DNA of 58,804 nt from an uncultured Prevotellaceae bacterium (GTDB lineage: Bacteria > Bacteroidota > Bacteroidia > Bacteroidales > Bacteroidaceae): contig CACYME010000024.1 in the NCBI GenBank assembly GCA_902775475.1, forward strand, positions 1 to 58,804, read 5' to 3'. The notes below the pieces were generated by a model. It did no database searches, was not told where the DNA came from, and worked only from the letters and a program-made list of their open reading frames with translations. This document shows, one piece after another, positions 1 through 8,156 of the stretch. The position numbers and the translations under genes were made by a program. Numbering within the stretch: the first letter of the stretch is position 1; each line of letters begins with the position of its first letter.

Positions 1-183
1 TGGCTTGCCTGCCTTGCGAAGCTTGCCTGCCGGTGAGGGGATGAGATAGCGCGTGTTGCGCACGTCGGCACGTATGGTGATGTCCTTGAACACGTTCTGG
101 TCTTCTACCAGCCGCTGCGATCCTGCCGGCTGGCTGAGTGCCAGAAGTGCAGATGCTGCAATAAGTCTTGCCATTCGTTTCAT
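1..183 (-). CDS. Secreted protein, N-terminal fragment (runs off the window)
   Basis: The reverse strand opens with an ATG at 183 and stays open to the window edge (61 codons). The first ~24 residues (MKRMARLIAASALLALSQPA then GSQR) look like a Sec signal peptide. The following RLVEDQNVFKDITIRADVRN segment is not one I can assign to a family. It lies 85 bp downstream of the PL11 lyase on the same strand with a GC-rich hairpin between them, so it is probably the next gene of the leftward pectin arm. Family unknown; the rest of the gene is outside the window. Confidence 0.6.
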   Translation of the reverse strand, partial: MKRMARLIAASALLALSQPAGSQRLVEDQNVFKDITIRADVRNTRYLIPSPAGKLRKAGKP

Positions 184-208
184 AAGCGATGTTGTAAGTA
201 GGTTATGA

Positions 209-239
209 ACCCCGGCAGCCACTTGATGGCTGTCGGGGT
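209..239. terminator. GC-rich hairpin between leftward genes
   Basis: ACCCCGGCAGCC (209-220) pairs with GGCTGTCGGGGT (228-239) over a 7-base loop, 12 bp with one G-T pair. There is no clear U-run on the reverse strand, so it may be a processing or attenuation hairpin between the PL11 lyase and the next gene rather than a full terminator. Confidence 0.5.
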
Positions 240-268
240 CGCTATTAGTAAGGCTTGGATGCTGGATT

Positions 269-3200
269 TTATCTCAGCACCATTTTCCTGCCTTTAATGA
301 TATATAGCCCGTGCCGAGGTGAAGTCACCCGCTGCCCGTTGAGGTTGAAGATGACGGTGGACTTGGTGTCGGTATAGGATGGCAGGGCGTCGATGCCCGT
401 GTCGCCTTTGTCGGCCACCACGGCGCTGATGTCGTAGATGTGGCATCCACTGGTGTTCTTGACGTAGATGTCGACCTGTCCGCCGATGCTCGTCGCGCCG
501 TCGGGCAGCACCCAGTCCTCCCAGGTGTAGCTGCTCTTGGCATCGGGTGTGAAGTTGTCGCCAATCTGCAGGAGGCTGCCGTTGTCGCCCATGGCGTAGA
601 TGCCCACGCCGCGCCCTTGTCCGCTGCGGTGCGACTCCACACTCATGGTGATGGGCTGGCCCACGACCACATTGGGAATGTAGAAGCAGTAGGGCGCGCC
701 GTTGATGCCTAACCAGAGGTATTGTCCTCCGGCGTAGGAGCCGATGTCGGTAGAGGCATAGTCGACGGCAATGGCCAGTGAGCGCCCGGCGCAGTAGTCA
801 TCGCCGAAGATGAGACCCTCAAGCTCGGCGATGACCTGTCCGTTGGCCTTCATGGTTCCCGCCGCATTGTCGGAGTGATACCAGAAACAGCGGTTGTCGA
901 CGGGATTCGGATTGTTGAGATACTCCACATCGCTCCATCCCGTCTCGTCGCCCTGCTCGGCATCGGCGATGAGGTTGTCCTTGGTTTGCTGGCTCCACTT
1001 CGTGAAATCCCACTGGCGCAGGACACCCGACACCTGCTCGTTGCTGCGGCAAGCGGCACTGATGCTCACGGGCACACGATTGCCCTTGGTGCCGGTCAGC
1101 GTGAAGTTGAACGTGTAGTTGCCGGCCTCATGGAAAGCACCCTTGATGTGGAGCGTGGGGTTCTGCTCGCCCTCGATGGTGTAGGCGACGCCCTGCGGCA
1201 TGCCTTCCTGCGCAGTTCCGTTGAAGGTATAGCCATTGAACGCTATCGCCTTGGTGTTGCTGGTGGTGAATGTCCAATCGAACGTCTCATCGAGCTTCAC
1301 CACGAATCGCTTGCCAGCATCGGTCATGCTGGGCATGTTCATGTCGGGCAGATAGTAGCCCAGGTGTGGCGGCTGGTTGTAGGCCGTGTTCTGCCAGCAG
1401 ATGCCCATGCGGTAGGTGTGGTCGTGCATCAGGGTGGGCACACGATAGCTGGTGGGGGTGTTGGTGGAGTAGATGGCCAGGCAGGTCTCAGCATCGCTGG
1501 CTCGCCACAGGACGACCTCCTCGCGCCAGTCGCCCAGGATGTCGGCCGAGAGGTTGGGGGTGTTCTTCGAGCTGTTGCAGGTGCTGCTGGGGCCGAGGTC
1601 GCTGAAGGTGATGAGCCGTGTGACGGCCGTCTTGCTCCACTTGTCAATCTTATTGCCGTCGAGCAGTTCCTCTTGCAGGTCTCCGTCCCAGTATACACGG
1701 AAATTGGAGGAGCCGAGCTTGGTCGACAAGGACTCGCCAGTGATAGCGCTGCGTGCATTTTTGTCGCTGCTCCAGAAGATGGCACCTCGCACATCGGTAC
1801 CGAAGTTGCCTGCGATGCCACGGCCGTTGTCCACGCCTTCTGGGCCGCCCTTCAGCAGCACCTGGCCTGTGGCGGCGTCATGGATATCCCAGGCGTAGGT
1901 GCCCTTCTCCTCGTGCACCTGGAACATCTCCAGCCCGGGATGGTCGGGATTCAAGTCGCTCAGGTGGAGCGCGTCGCCATGGCCGAAGCCTGTGCCGTAG
2001 AGCAACGTTCCGTCGTCGTCAAGGGCACCGGCACCCCAAATGACCTCGTCGCGTCCGTCGCCATCGACGTCGGCTATCGACATGTTATGGTTGCCGTTAC
2101 CGAACATCGTGCCGCTGCCGCCGCCGCTGGTGGGTCGGCAGCCGGAGTAGGTCTTCGTGGAGCCTTTGCCGTCGGCGTCGAAGGTGGTGAGCTTGTAGCT
2201 GCTGCGATCCATGTGCGAGCTGAACCAGCGTTGGTGCAGCTGCTGTCCATCGAAGCTGACGGCCCAGATGAAGGCATAGGTGTAGTAGCCTCGGCAGAAG
2301 ATGCCACAGGCAGGCTTGTCGGGGCCGTCGAGCTGAGCCACGCCTGCCAGGAAGCGTTCGCCGCGGTTGCCATAGCTGGCGTAGTCAGTCTTTCCCGAAC
2401 GGGTGTCCCAGTTGAAGGTGCCAGTGGCGGCGCCACCGTAGCCCGCATCGCGGTTGGGATTATAGAAGATAGTGTGTACGGCCTCGCCGGTGAGTCCGTT
2501 GAACACGGTAAGCCACTCCTGTCCACCGGTAATCTTGCCGCCACCATTGCGGTGTATCTTGGTGTTGTCGGCGTTCTTGATGACGTCCTCAGTGGCCACG
2601 CTGTTCACATAGTGGCCTTGGCTGTCCTTCGAGCCGGGCCCGGTCTTGAGCATCATTTCTGCCCGTCCATCGCCGTCGAAGTCGTAGACCATGAACTGGG
2701 TGTAGTGGGCTCCGGCACGGATGTTCGGTCCCAGGTCGATGCGCCAGAGACGCTGGCCGCTGAGTTTATAGCAGTCGATGAAAACGTTGTCGGTGATGCC
2801 ATCCTGCGAGTTGTCCTTGGCGTTCGAGGGATTCCACTTCACGAAGATTTCGTACTCGCCGTCGCCGTCAACATCGCCTACGGAGCAGTCGTTGGGGTCG
2901 TAATTGCCGCCATTGGCACCCTTCGCTGGGCGCTGCAGCACCAACTTCTTATAGCGCTGTGCCCAGGGCTTCACGGCTTCGGTGGTATCGATGGCCACAC
3001 CATCGACCATGGTGACTACCTGGTAGGAGTCGCTGCTCTTGCCCTTTGAGTCTACATAGTTGGGGGCGAAGAGGTCTTTGACGATGCTCTCGCCGCCGCG
3101 TAGGAGTTCAAAAGTAGTGCCTTCGGCATCGTAGCCCAGCGAACGCCACGACAGGAATATGCCACTACCCTGTGCGGGCATGGCAATGAGGCCGCGGTCG

Positions 3201-3298
3201 AGCTGCTCCATTTGGCTCACTGGCGTGTTCTGGCCTAGTGCGAAAGGTGCCCAGGCAGCAGTGAGTGCTGCCCAGGCAATGATTCTCTTCCTAATCAT
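269..3298 (-). CDS. PL11 rhamnogalacturonan lyase with C-terminal accessory domain
   Basis: A 1009-residue secreted protein (signal peptide to about residue 22, ending ALGQ). Residues ~30-650 match the family PL11 rhamnogalacturonan lyases, which cut the Rha-GalUA bond of RG-I by beta-elimination. Visible hallmarks are the calcium-binding DGDG loops (YDFDGDGRAEMMLKTG; DVDGDGRDE), the GAHYTQFMVYDF stretch and the closing NTAYNQPPHLGYYLPD. A fold-like linker follows at ~655-755, then a ~200-residue domain starting at W763 (WDFTKWSQQ) that also occurs at the start of the upstream neighbour. The protein ends in NLNGQRV..GLYIIKGRKMV, a short tail of the kind common on Prevotella exported proteins. 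Its ATG overlaps the stop of the upstream gene (ATGA, 3295-3298), implying translational coupling. A second PL11 gene lies at 8157. Confidence 0.93.
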   Translation of the reverse strand: MIRKRIIAWAALTAAWAPFALGQNTPVSQMEQLDRGLIAMPAQGSGIFLSWRSLGYDAEGTTFELLRGGESIVKDLFAPNYVDSKGKSSDSYQVVTMVDGVAIDTTEAVKPWAQRYKKLVLQRPAKGANGGNYDPNDCSVGDVDGDGEYEIFVKWNPSNAKDNSQDGITDNVFIDCYKLSGQRLWRIDLGPNIRAGAHYTQFMVYDFDGDGRAEMMLKTGPGSKDSQGHYVNSVATEDVIKNADNTKIHRNGGGKITGGQEWLTVFNGLTGEAVHTIFYNPNRDAGYGGAATGTFNWDTRSGKTDYASYGNRGERFLAGVAQLDGPDKPACGIFCRGYYTYAFIWAVSFDGQQLHQRWFSSHMDRSSYKLTTFDADGKGSTKTYSGCRPTSGGGSGTMFGNGNHNMSIADVDGDGRDEVIWGAGALDDDGTLLYGTGFGHGDALHLSDLNPDHPGLEMFQVHEEKGTYAWDIHDAATGQVLLKGGPEGVDNGRGIAGNFGTDVRGAIFWSSDKNARSAITGESLSTKLGSSNFRVYWDGDLQEELLDGNKIDKWSKTAVTRLITFSDLGPSSTCNSSKNTPNLSADILGDWREEVVLWRASDAETCLAIYSTNTPTSYRVPTLMHDHTYRMGICWQNTAYNQPPHLGYYLPDMNMPSMTDAGKRFVVKLDETFDWTFTTSNTKAIAFNGYTFNGTAQEGMPQGVAYTIEGEQNPTLHIKGAFHEAGNYTFNFTLTGTKGNRVPVSISAACRSNEQVSGVLRQWDFTKWSQQTKDNLIADAEQGDETGWSDVEYLNNPNPVDNRCFWYHSDNAAGTMKANGQVIAELEGLIFGDDYCAGRSLAIAVDYASTDIGSYAGGQYLWLGINGAPYCFYIPNVVVGQPITMSVESHRSGQGRGVGIYAMGDNGSLLQIGDNFTPDAKSSYTWEDWVLPDGATSIGGQVDIYVKNTSGCHIYDISAVVADKGDTGIDALPSYTDTKSTVIFNLNGQRVTSPRHGLYIIKGRKMVLR

Positions 3299-5946
3299 TT
3301 TTTGATGATTTTCTTGGTTGTTCCATCTGCACGGCGGATGATGTTCAGCCCCTGGCGCAGCTGCTGCTGGCGCATGCCGTTGAGGTCGTAGATGCCTTCG
3401 GGCAGAGCTGTGGCAGGCTGGCGGTTGTCGGCGATGCCGGTCTGCTGCTCCTCAATGAGTTTCTTCGACAGCTCGCCCTCGTTGACGATGTAGATGTTGA
3501 AGAATCCGGCGCGTGGACCGTTGTTGACAATGCGTGCACGGGTGTAGACGGGCGTGGTTTCCTCGTAGCTGCGGACATACATCTGGTAGAGTCGGCGCGT
3601 GGGGTTCAGGTTGAGCGTGTCGCCCAGCTGCTTCCAGTCGGCGTCGTCAGCCTCGGGGTCGGTGGCTACCTCGACAACCAGGCGCGGCGTGGGCGAGCCT
3701 TTGAAGTTGATGATGTAGGCCACATAGTCGAACGGTCCGGCAATGGGTTGTGTGGTCTGAATCTTGGCGTTGGCAGGATACTGCGTGTCCCAGTCGAAGA
3801 GGTTGACGATGTAGGGGGTGATGGGCAGGTAGGGGTCTTCATCCTCTACGGTGGCGGGGTTGACGCTGTTGGCATTGCCGTAGTTTAGCTCGGGGTTGGC
3901 TCCCTCCCAGGAGACGCGCTGTCCGCGCGAGCGTACGCTCCAACCGTTCTCGAAGTCGACTATCTCCTCGTTGTTCAGCTTGTGGTGGATGATGCTGTCG
4001 CTGCCGTCGGAGGCGACGACGGTCTCGTCGAAGGCCGGGTCGTAGTAGGGGTGGTCGTTGGTGTTGGCCCAGCTGAAGTAGTAGCCTACGTTGCTGGCCG
4101 ACTTGTTGGTGCGCTCATAGTAGGTGTCCTGGTTGGCGTCCATCTGCGAGAGGATGTCGATGCGCACGTGGGGATTCCTGACGCTCACCTGTTGCTCGGC
4201 CACCTTCGAGTCGAGGTATCCCTCGCAGCTCTGGAAGGCGTAGACAGTCTTACCGCGTGTGAGGGTGATGGGGCCGTTGTAGGGGCTGCTATTGGCGGTG
4301 GTGCCGTCGCCCTTGTAGTTGTAGTAGATTCTGGCACCCTCCAGCTCGCTGCTGATGGAGACAATGGTCTGGCCGTCCTGCTGCTCCATGGCGAAGGTGG
4401 GCAGCGGAGCCATGGCCTTCAGGTCGACGAGCATCTCGGAAACGGGGCTCATCAGGTAGCCTTCGCCACGGGCGATGGCCTTCACGGTGCGCTCTTCCGT
4501 GAGGGTGAAGGGTTCGGTGTAGCGTGGGCTCTCGTCGGTGGGGTCGCTGCCGTCGGTGGTGAAGAAAATTTCGGCACCGGGCACGCTGGCGGTGATGCTG
4601 ACGATGGTGCTCATGTTCTCATACTCCAAGGTGATGGCGGGTGCGGGAGCCTGCGTGATGGGAGCCTTCGAGCTGCCCAGCAGCTTGGCGGCGTTGGTGA
4701 GCAGCTGGGGTGCTGCGGCGTCGGCCATGACCTGCTGTGAGTAGGGGATGTAGATGTAGCCGTTGTGGCCCATGTTGTGGGTGTGGATGGCGATGGCGTC
4801 GGGGTTCTCGTAGGCGGTGGCCAGCACGGGGTCGTCGGCAAAGAGTCCGCTGAGTTTCAGACAAGGGAAGCTGGAGCCGCCGGTCATCTGCAGGCCGTAG
4901 ACGGGTTCCTCGGAGTCGGGGTCGCTGAACACTTCGAGTCCCTTGAACAAGTTGTGTGCAGGATTGTTGATAATAGCGATGTCGGTGCCCGATTCAACTA
5001 CCTGTCCGCAGCCCCACTGTGCATAGAGGTCGGGGTTCAAGTTGAGGATGGGGAGGAAAGGCTGCAGGCTCCACAGCGAGGCCACGGCCTCGGCGTTGCT
5101 AACCGTAGAGCTGATGACCACGGCATCGTAGGCGTCGAGCTCGTCGAAGGTTAGTGCGCGGTTGGCCTGGATGGCCGTCACCTTATTATTATAGTCGCCG
5201 TTCATGCTCTGGTAGGCCAGGTCGGTACTGAGGTCGCCGTCGTAGAGGAAGGCCACGTTGCTGGCCTCGGTGTTCTCGCCAATCTCGATGGTGTAGATGT
5301 GGCAGCCGCTGGTGGGCTTCACGTAGATGTCCACCATGCCGCCGTTGTCAGAGCAGCCCTCGGGCAGCGTCCAGTTCTCCCACGTGCGGCTCTCGCGGGC
5401 GTCGGGGGTGAAGGTCTCGCCGATAATTTGCAGCTCGCCGTTGGCATCCATGGCGTAGAGACCGATGCCTCGGCCCTGGCCGTTGCGGTGCGACTCGACG
5501 CTGAAGGTCATTTTCTCGCCCACCATCACATTGGGGATATAGAAGGCATAGGGCCTGCTGTTGATGCCCAGCCACAGGTACTGGCCACCGTCGTAGGTGC
5601 CGATGCTGGTCGAAGCATAGTCGACGGCAATGGCTGTCGAGCGCTCCGAGCAGTACTCCTGTCCGAAGAAGAGACCTTCCAGCTCGGCAATCACCTGTCC
5701 GTTGGCCTTCAGCGTGCCGTATTCTTCTGGGTTCTGGTACCAGAAGCAACGCTGGTCGACCGCAGTCATGTTGTTCAGATACTCCACGTCGCTCCAGCCT
5801 GTCTCGTCGCCCAGTTCGTCGTCGGCTTTCAGGTTGTCGATGGTCTGCTGGCTCCACTTGGTGAAGTCCCATCGGCGATAGCCCTGTGCGTTGCATACGG
5901 AGAAGACCAGCAGCGCCAGCATTGTCAAGGTAAATGTTCTTTTCAT
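3295..5946 (-). CDS. Secreted multidomain protein with WDFTKWS domain and chitobiase-C-type repeats
   Basis: The start is placed at the ATG at 5946 because it begins a clear signal peptide (MKRTFTLTMLALLVFSVCNA); the longer open frame upstream runs through the promoter. The protein has 883 residues. Domain order: residues ~24-225, the same WDFTKWS domain found at the C-terminus of the downstream PL11 lyase; ~230-430, an unassigned region resembling a GATase-like or DUF fold (AFLYDGDLSTD..YDAVVISST); ~430-590, two chitobiase/hexosaminidase C-terminal-like modules (FFTTDGSDPTDESPRY; IYYNYKGDGT); a C-terminal beta-rich region; and a tail IYDLNGMRQ..RQGLNIIR of exported-protein type. No catalytic domain is recognised. 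First gene of the leftward pectin arm and coupled to the PL11 lyase. A surface polysaccharide-binding role is inferred. Confidence 0.75.
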   Translation of the reverse strand: MKRTFTLTMLALLVFSVCNAQGYRRWDFTKWSQQTIDNLKADDELGDETGWSDVEYLNNMTAVDQRCFWYQNPEEYGTLKANGQVIAELEGLFFGQEYCSERSTAIAVDYASTSIGTYDGGQYLWLGINSRPYAFYIPNVMVGEKMTFSVESHRNGQGRGIGLYAMDANGELQIIGETFTPDARESRTWENWTLPEGCSDNGGMVDIYVKPTSGCHIYTIEIGENTEASNVAFLYDGDLSTDLAYQSMNGDYNNKVTAIQANRALTFDELDAYDAVVISSTVSNAEAVASLWSLQPFLPILNLNPDLYAQWGCGQVVESGTDIAIINNPAHNLFKGLEVFSDPDSEEPVYGLQMTGGSSFPCLKLSGLFADDPVLATAYENPDAIAIHTHNMGHNGYIYIPYSQQVMADAAAPQLLTNAAKLLGSSKAPITQAPAPAITLEYENMSTIVSITASVPGAEIFFTTDGSDPTDESPRYTEPFTLTEERTVKAIARGEGYLMSPVSEMLVDLKAMAPLPTFAMEQQDGQTIVSISSELEGARIYYNYKGDGTTANSSPYNGPITLTRGKTVYAFQSCEGYLDSKVAEQQVSVRNPHVRIDILSQMDANQDTYYERTNKSASNVGYYFSWANTNDHPYYDPAFDETVVASDGSDSIIHHKLNNEEIVDFENGWSVRSRGQRVSWEGANPELNYGNANSVNPATVEDEDPYLPITPYIVNLFDWDTQYPANAKIQTTQPIAGPFDYVAYIINFKGSPTPRLVVEVATDPEADDADWKQLGDTLNLNPTRRLYQMYVRSYEETTPVYTRARIVNNGPRAGFFNIYIVNEGELSKKLIEEQQTGIADNRQPATALPEGIYDLNGMRQQQLRQGLNIIRRADGTTKKIIKK

Positions 5947-6002
5947 AACTGTAATTGTTTTTGTTATTGATATGATAATAGTAGTTTGTTGTTTCTCGGG
6001 TG

Positions 6003-6010
6003 CAAAGTTA
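6003..6010 (-). promoter_or_regulatory. Bacteroidetes -7 box for the leftward pectin arm
   Basis: CAAAGTTA on the + strand reads TAACTTTG on the reverse strand, fitting the TAnnTTTG box of the Bacteroidetes primary sigma factor, 57 bp upstream of the ATG at 5946. No clear -33 TTTG is seen. Confidence 0.5.
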
Positions 6011-6099
6011 GTGATAAATGCTGTTAGGGAGCGGTCGGAAATCTGTCTTTCAGCATACAGTTTTTCGTCAAGGGCAAAAAAAGTGGCTTCAGAAGCCGC

Positions 6100-6126
6100 T
6101 TGTAGCGTCCTTTTTTTGTAAATTTG
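6100..6126 (+). promoter_or_regulatory. Promoter for the CotH-like gene (-33 TTG, -7 TAAATTTG)
   Basis: TTG at 6100-6102 and TAAATTTG at 6119-6126, separated by 16 bases containing a T-run, 22 bp before the ATG at 6149. The spacer is shorter than the usual 19-21 bases. A near-identical arrangement precedes the PL11 gene at 8157. Confidence 0.5.
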
Positions 6127-6148
6127 CACCATCAACCAACGATAATTA

Positions 6149-8020
6149 ATGAAGATGAGACGCTTTTCCCCCTTCCTTGTCCTGCTGCTCCTGCTTGTGC
6201 AGCCCCGGTGGGCGTTGGCCTTAGAGACAAGCCTCCCCCATGGCATCGTCACGAAGCTGACCACGCTGCGGCTGACGGCGAGCAGCGACAACGTGGAGAT
6301 TCGCTATACGCTCGACGGCAGCATGCCCACCGCCAGCAGTCAGCTTTACACAAAGCCCATTGTGCTGAGCAAGACGACGGTGCTGCGAGCCGTGGAGATG
6401 GCTGGCGGCGAACCGATGGGCAGCGTGCTTACCGCCACATATATCTTCCCCCAGAGTGTGCTACTCCAGAGCAACGAGCCCGATGGCTACCCGACCACGT
6501 GGGGCAAGTATGCGCAGCTGAAGGGAACCGTGAAGGCCGACTACGAGATGGACCCGGAGATTGTTGACGTGCATGCCGATGAAATTCGCCAGAGTCTCTA
6601 CGAACTGCCGCTGCTCTCGCTGGTGTCCGATGTGAACAGCTTTTTCGGTCAGGAGGAAGACCCCGAGCGTGGCGGCATCTACGTATTCACTGGCTCCCCC
6701 GTGGGCCGTGGTGCGGGCAGGGGATGGGAGCGCCCTGTCAGCGTGGAGCTGATAGGCGGCCCCCAGCAGCACGACCTGACCATCGACTGCGCCATCACCC
6801 TGCATGGTGGCCACGGACGACTGCCCGAGAAGAACCCCAAGCACTCCTTCCGTCTGAAGTTCAAGAGCGACTACGGCCCTGCCAAGCTCGACTATCCGCT
6901 CTTCGGCCCTGACGGAGCACAGAGCTTCAACCAGCTCATCCTGCGCACCTTCTTCGGCAATGCCTGGCAGCACTGGAGGGAAGACAGCCGCCAGCGTGCT
7001 CAATACACCCGCGACCTGTGGGCACGGCGCATGCAGCGCCAGATGGGCCATCCCTTTGCCGACGGCATCTACGTACATCTTTTTATTAATGGACTCTACT
7101 GGGGCCTCTACAACGTGGCCGAGCGCATCGACGACAGCTACTGCAAGGAGCATTTCGGCGGCAAGAAGGACGACTACGACGTCATCAAGGTGGAGGAGAC
7201 GGGCGGACGTCACACCGTGGAGGCCGCCGACGGCACCATGGACAAGTGGAGCGAGATGCTGCAACTGGTCGGCAAGGCCAGCCAGGACCGCTACTTCTAC
7301 CAGCTGCAAGGACTGAATGCCCAGGGCCAGCGCGACGCCTCGATAGAGCCGCTGCTCGACGTCGACGGTTTCATCGACTATATGCTCATCAACCACTACG
7401 GCGGCAACACCGACTGGGACGTGCACAACTGGTTCGCCTTCCGCAACCGCACGGCGGCCGACCGTGGCTTCCAGTTCATCTGCTGGGACTCAGAGAGCCT
7501 CTTCGAAGGACTCCACGACAACCGCCTGACGCAGAACAATGCGGGCTGCCCCTCGGAAATGTTCCAGCAGCTCATGCGCAACCGCCACTTCCAGAACCGT
7601 TACATGGAGCGCGCCCACCAGCTGCTCACCGGCCAGGGACTGCTCACCGAGCAGAGCGTGGTGGCCCTCTGGGACTCGCTCTACCACACCATCGAGGCCT
7701 CGCTCTACGCCGAGTCGGCTCGCTGGGGTGACTATCGGCGCGACGTGCATCCCTACCAGACACGAGGCGAGCTCTACACCGTCGAGGGGGCCTTCGCTGC
7801 CGAGCGCCAGCGCCTGCTCACAAGCTACTTCCCCCAGCGCAGTCAGCTGTTCCTCAGCCAGCTGGAGCAGATGGGCTGGTACTCCACCGGCATGGCCGAC
7901 GTTCCTGTGGCGGCACCTGCCGACGATGCCCCCTTCTTCAACCTCAGCGGCCAGCGGCTGCGTCCTGTTCGCCGTGGACTGTACATCAAGGACCGCAGAA
8001 TCGTTGTGGCAGGTCAATAA
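6149..8020 (+). CDS. CotH-kinase-like secreted protein with chitobiase-C-type module
   Basis: 623 residues. A signal peptide covers ~1-25. Residues ~28-92 form a chitobiase C-terminal-like module (EIRYTLDGSMPTASSQLY). The main body (~95-590) matches the CotH kinase family: a LPLLSLVSD start, KHSFRLKFKSDYG, the signature FINGLYWGLYNVAER near residue 311, and HNWFAFRN..FQFICWDSE near 427-450, which carries acidic residues of the expected active site. The tail FFNLSGQRLRPVRRGLYIKD matches the exported-protein tails of its neighbours. CotH of Bacillus phosphorylates spore-coat proteins; the target in Bacteroidetes is not known to me. Its place between lyases suggests modification or organisation of surface proteins, which is inference. 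Confidence 0.85.
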   Translation: MKMRRFSPFLVLLLLLVQPRWALALETSLPHGIVTKLTTLRLTASSDNVEIRYTLDGSMPTASSQLYTKPIVLSKTTVLRAVEMAGGEPMGSVLTATYIFPQSVLLQSNEPDGYPTTWGKYAQLKGTVKADYEMDPEIVDVHADEIRQSLYELPLLSLVSDVNSFFGQEEDPERGGIYVFTGSPVGRGAGRGWERPVSVELIGGPQQHDLTIDCAITLHGGHGRLPEKNPKHSFRLKFKSDYGPAKLDYPLFGPDGAQSFNQLILRTFFGNAWQHWREDSRQRAQYTRDLWARRMQRQMGHPFADGIYVHLFINGLYWGLYNVAERIDDSYCKEHFGGKKDDYDVIKVEETGGRHTVEAADGTMDKWSEMLQLVGKASQDRYFYQLQGLNAQGQRDASIEPLLDVDGFIDYMLINHYGGNTDWDVHNWFAFRNRTAADRGFQFICWDSESLFEGLHDNRLTQNNAGCPSEMFQQLMRNRHFQNRYMERAHQLLTGQGLLTEQSVVALWDSLYHTIEASLYAESARWGDYRRDVHPYQTRGELYTVEGAFAAERQRLLTSYFPQRSQLFLSQLEQMGWYSTGMADVPVAAPADDAPFFNLSGQRLRPVRRGLYIKDRRIVVAGQ

Positions 8021-8046
8021 GTGCAAAAAAAGATTCACCGAAATGC

Positions 8047-8075
8047 TTGCAAAAGCTGTTTTTTTACTAAATTTG
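8047..8075 (+). promoter_or_regulatory. Promoter for the second PL11 gene
   Basis: TTG at 8047-8049 and TAAATTTG at 8068-8075 with an 18-base spacer. The stretch resembles the promoter at 6100-6126, including the T-run and the following GCACCA, so the two genes may share regulation. Confidence 0.6.
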
Positions 8076-8085
8076 CACCAGCAAT

Positions 8086-8114
8086 GTAGAGACGTCACAT
8101 TGTGGCGTCTCTAC
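8086..8114 (+). repeat. 29-base near-perfect palindrome in the leader of the PL11 gene
   Basis: GTAGAGACG (8086-8094) pairs with CGTCTCTAC (8106-8114). The interior continues the pairing with a T-G wobble and CACA/TGTG around a single central T. It lies between the promoter and the ATG at 8157, so the mRNA would carry this hairpin in its 5' leader. Confidence 0.75.
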
Positions 8115-8156
8115 GCAAGAGCGAAAGAGTTACAGAACTACTAATTTATATCTACT

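Noticed and set aside
875-3049. Long open frame antisense to the PL11 gene
   Set aside because: It mirrors the real gene's GC-rich third positions and its translation is a low-complexity Val/Ala/Gly/His mix with no domain.
5947-6291. N-terminal extension of the protein starting at 5946
   Set aside because: The extension crosses the -7 box and lacks any signal, while the ATG at 5946 starts a typical signal peptide.
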